A stretch of DNA of 23,282 bases from Thermomucor indicae-seudaticae (taxonomy: Eukaryota; Mucoromycota; Mucoromycetes; Mucorales; Lichtheimiaceae). Positions within the stretch are counted from its first letter, which is position 1. The number at the start of each line of letters is the position of its first letter. Below are positions 20,601 through 23,282 of this stretch, in pieces. The stretch is from the NCBI GenBank assembly GCA_000787465.1, contig JSYX01000563.1, positions 1-23,282 on the forward strand, read 5' to 3'. A model generated the notes under the pieces. That model did no database searches and had not been told where the DNA came from. It saw only the letters and a program-made list of their open reading frames with translations. Both the position numbers and the translations under genes were made by a program.

Positions 20601-20650
20601 TGTGGAATAAGATGTCCCATTTATTATAAGTATACATTGTTCTGTCTATG

Positions 20651-21896
20651 TCTTTGAGATGTTCTACTATATAAAAGAACAGGTATAAAGAGAAGGAGAC
20701 GTTATGGTCTACACTATGCGTTTCGCCTGCTGTGCAAGGCTCTTTGCCCACAATCTCCTCTCGAAACGGCGCAACTTCTGCAGTTTCGTCACGGAAATGC
20801 AAGTGACGAGTTTGTGCTTCGTGTACGCATTATTCCTGAGTGTGAACCCTATTTGCTTAAAAGCAAAAGAACACTGCGATTTTAGATGAACTCGATCGCT
20901 GTAAAACTATGCGACTGCTGAATCTTGGCAAGATCTTGCAACGGTGTGCCGACATTGCGCAGTCGCAGTTTCTAACGTTGCAGATATTGTCCTCGAAACG
21001 GCCTTTCCTGGTAGTATGTATACAGTGACAAAGAATTTGAGAAGACGAGCTTTGGAGCAGCGTTGATACTGCCACAATTGATGCTACACACATATCAGTC
21101 CCCAAGCTAAGTGAATACTGAAGCCAGAGCGAACTAACAAGTCGCGATACACACGCTGCACGCCTCGCTACAAGGTAAGAAGGGGAAAGCAGAGCGCCAT
21201 CCATTTTTTTATGGCTGGTTCATTCGGAGGCCTCTAGTGCAGATATTGTTGGTAGTAACAAAAAAAGTAGATAGCGGAAGCGAACCTTTTATATATGGAT
21301 CGATTTCTTATGGTTTTGACATATAATAGTGCTCAGTAATCTATTGTACAGGTTACATCAATGATTACATTTAAACAAGCGTCTGTGCTTATACTCTTTG
21401 TCCAACTTATAGCTTTTGATAATAAAGATTGCCCAATGACCAAAGGAAGTATTTACCTCTTTCATCAGATAGAACAGTTTTACCCCGCAGAACCTAAGTT
21501 GTTGTATGTGCAACGTTCGCGGAATCCGGGGTTGTCCACGGACTTCCCTCTCTTGAACTTTCACGAGGAGCACGCAGCGAATCTCGAAGCCTCGAAGCAA
21601 TAAACTAAGCCTGCTGCTCATTTTGAGCATCATTATAGCTTTAGTGGTTTGTGCCTGCGTTCTTCAGCTGTGACCCCATTGCGATTCCGTGCTTGCCGAT
21701 GACGAAGCGGCTTTACGTGGAGACGGCTTGCCCGATGCCGTTCAGCAGCGACATTATCCGCCACTCAACCCACACCACTCACTGTAGCCACATTATAACT
21801 TATTTTACCATTATCCTTGATTTCTATAACAGGTACCATAACCTCATACCATAATCTGGCCACTTTGTGTCACAAGCTTTGAAACACTGCCGTGCT
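20651..21896. other. 1.2-kb stretch right of the gypsy relic
   Basis: A - strand open frame (21204-20857) has no recognised motif; by position it could be decayed gag or protease of the gypsy relic. A + strand frame of 80 codons (21361-21603) is open but unrecognised, and an antisense frame overlaps it. No promoter, splice pair or domain supports a gene here. Confidence 0.4.
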
Positions 21897-21973
21897 TCGA
21901 TAATTTCAATCCTCGTTGATTTCAAACATTTTTTCGGGAACCGAGAGGTTGAAATTAACGGGGATCGACTGTA
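21897..21973. repeat. Pogo-like DNA transposon terminal repeat, copy B
   Basis: Related to the segment at 10459-10533, in the same orientation: it begins TCGATAATTTCA and ends GAAATTAACGGGGATCGACTGTA. Its own halves are inverted: TCGTTGATTTCAAAC against GGTTGAAATTAACGGGGA, with a few mismatches. Read from the other strand the end is TACAGTCGATCCCCGTTAAT, more typical of a pogo-type terminus than copy A. No transposase or opposite end was found nearby. Confidence 0.55.
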
Positions 21974-22764
21974 AAAGGATTTCGTGGATGAAAAGCGTGT
22001 TCATCTTTTCTTAAACTAGTTAAGATGGATACTGTTGCCGCCTATGCTATTGCCATTGACAATCGTAGCCAAAGAAAATAGATTATTGCGATTTGCAAGA
22101 AGGGCATATTACGTCCCAATTACGGGAGATAAAAGAGCAGTCTAAAAAAGTAATTACCACAATTTAAGTTCTCTTTTGCGCATAAGTGTTTGGCACGTTG
22201 ACGAAGAGAAAGGAAGGATGCAAAGATTGAAGTCTGTAACTTTAGGCGGAAAGGAAAACGATCCCAAAACAGAATCGGCCACCTTAATATTCATTAACAT
22301 GGAAGGTCTTTTAGTGACAACGCATTGCCAGAATTGCTTGGTAAAAGAACTTTATACTCCCCGTTATTTAATCAATCAGGGTTTTTGCTGCGTAATTCAT
22401 TCTGGGATATGCCTCCTTCGGGTCAGGCAAGTGCACCGGAGATAATTCGTTCTGTCAATGGTATGTTGCAGCTGCTATGCGATCCCTTGTTAACCGGTAA
22501 ATACCGAGTCCTATTTTGACAAGGTCGCAAGGTACCGATAATAGCAACGACAAGCCAAAGGAAAGCGACAATTTTGATCATGTCACACAAGGTTACACAT
22601 GGCTATAGTGAAATAGGCCCTGTAAAGTAGTATTGGTTGTTCTCTCTCTCGTTCCACGATAAAGCAGAGTCTCACGTACTTTGCAGTGGTCCATATATCG
22701 AACCACCACAAAGAGAGAAGTCGAATTGGAAGATATCAAAAAAGAAGTCGTTTACATGCCTTAA
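21974..22764. other. Unidentified stretch with weak coding-like pieces
   Basis: At 22176-22320 the + strand is open and includes VWHVDEEKGRMQRLKSVTLG. In another frame 22280-22519 is open and includes GKRTLYSPLFNQSGFLLRNS and ends in LLTGKYRVLF before a TGA. The two could be parts of one frameshifted or spliced gene, but no family is recognised. A CT-rich run near 22643-22652 and a GA-rich run near 22710 are the only other features. Confidence 0.35.
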
Positions 22765-22950
22765 ATGAATACGAGCACAGCCTCAGACGAAAACAAGCAT
22801 ACTTTATTGCGTGAGCAGAAGCAGGCTGATTCAGTGGAATATGAAGATATCATCGGAGACGTCAACAAAGAATATGATGTACCGGAAATGCTCACAGTCA
22901 GATGTAAAACACCAAGAAAGAAAAGAAGGTTGGGAAACAAAGCGATATGA
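22765..22950 (+). CDS. Hypothetical 61-codon frame, charged protein
   Basis: The frame starts MNTSTASDENKHTLLREQKQ and ends KTPRRKK-like (KTPRKKRRLGNKAI) before TGA. It is strongly charged, with an acidic middle (EYEDIIGDVNKEY) and a basic end. The same frame is open upstream apart from one stop (EVELEDIKKEVVYMP), and another frame continues downstream with MSEVANDMKEDIQMIKNAD, which looks coiled-coil-like. A decayed or multi-exon gene is possible; no family is recognised. Confidence 0.25.
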   Translation: MNTSTASDENKHTLLREQKQADSVEYEDIIGDVNKEYDVPEMLTVRCKTPRKKRRLGNKAI

Positions 22951-23067
22951 GTGAGGTTGCGAATGACATGAAGGAAGATATTCAAATGATTAAGAACGCC
23001 GATATTAAAATTATCAAAAAGAGAGATAGTCTCTTTCTTTCTGTCGTCTCTTTTCCTTATTCTCATT

Positions 23068-23280
23068 ATGCCCTGTGGCGTTGTCGTGAAAGCTCCTTTA
23101 ATGGACGACTGCCCATTTAATATCTTTGAACGGAATGGATTGTCATTAGACCCTTTCCATGGCGTAACGGACTTCAAAACTTCTATGAAGAAACGTTTTA
23201 CCTCCGTGAATTTTCTGAAACGCCTATGGGAGGTTCTTCCCTCACAAGTTTGCTCTCGTTTCTTAACCTTGCAAGGTTGA
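23068..23280 (+). CDS. Hypothetical 70-aa frame at right edge
   Basis: An ATG-started frame of 70 residues (MPCGVVVKAPLMDDCPF to CSRFLTLQG) ends two bases before the window edge. It is preceded by a CT-rich leader (23026-23065), as fungal genes often have. No domain is recognised. It could be a first exon, a short gene or chance. Confidence 0.25.
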   Translation: MPCGVVVKAPLMDDCPFNIFERNGLSLDPFHGVTDFKTSMKKRFTSVNFLKRLWEVLPSQVCSRFLTLQG

Positions 23281-23282
23281 CC

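Larger units (their letters stand above)
18100..20650 (-). mobile_element. Ty3/gypsy retrotransposon relic (pol)
   Basis: Read on the - strand, fragments occur in the order reverse transcriptase, RNase H, integrase, which is the Ty3/gypsy order and rules out Ty1/copia. All three are broken by stops and frameshifts. No long terminal repeats, primer-binding site or gag were recognised, so the outer limits are approximate; the integrase C-terminal part probably extends toward 18100. The flanking - strand sequence up to 21204 may hold decayed protease or gag but shows no clear motif. Detailed fragments are listed separately. Confidence 0.85.

Noticed and set aside
17047..22000. Long terminal repeats flanking the gypsy relic
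   Set aside because: I saw no long matching pair on either side by reading; a computed self-alignment would be needed, so no LTRs are annotated.
1..23282. CRISPR array, bacterial operon or phage system
   Set aside because: Introns, SNARE, LIM and Sec63 families and gypsy sequences show a fungal nuclear genome; no regularly spaced repeats were seen.

Overview
The window looks like nuclear DNA of a fungus, most likely an early-diverging mould of the Mucoromycota (Mucorales type). The recognisable genes are split by many introns of about 49-66 bases (one longer, ~147) with GT-AG ends and lie close together. The encoded proteins are standard eukaryotic ones: a Golgi-type O-fucosyltransferase, a DENR/Tma22 translation factor, a plasma-membrane syntaxin, a LIM-domain protein and ER Sec63. 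The species assignment is inference; the exon structures were read base by base from splice sites, phase and family similarity.

Bases 1-6711 are a compact, intact block. A short open tail at 1-96 probably ends an upstream gene. Three genes on the + strand follow: an O-fucosyltransferase-like type II membrane protein (316-1912, 3 exons, 490 aa), TMA22/DENR (1991-2906, 7 exons, 186 aa, including a 20-base exon and a probable GC-AG intron) and a syntaxin of the SSO/Qa class (3137-4814, 10 exons, 350 aa). They converge on a four-LIM-domain protein on the - strand (6711-4963, 7 exons, 466 aa). Spacers are only 78, 230 and 148 bases.

From about 6.8 kb to the right edge I find no gene I can call intact. 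What can be recognised is mostly debris. There are two diverged, same-strand relics of SEC63: a fragment at 10538-11311 and a near full-length copy at 14609-17046. Both keep the same intron positions but carry different disabling changes. A decayed Ty3/gypsy retrotransposon pol region lies on the - strand (about 20650-18100) with reverse transcriptase, RNase H and integrase remnants. Two copies of a short terminal repeat resembling a pogo-type DNA transposon end at 10533 and 21973. A 147-bp MITE-like element (11647-11793) carries AGGTC-type repeats and a strong hairpin, and a weak tRNA-like sequence abuts it. The stretches 6.8-10.4, 11.9-14.6, 17.0-18.1 and 20.7-23.3 kb contain short open segments that I could not identify.

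The main biological picture is a sharp boundary between a housekeeping gene block (secretion, vesicle fusion, translation re-initiation, cytoskeletal adaptor) and a repeat-rich decaying segment in which a duplicated ER-translocon gene has died at least twice. I found no prokaryotic features, CRISPR array, operon or convincing new biological system. The most informative unusual items are the paired SEC63 relics and the transposon debris around them.
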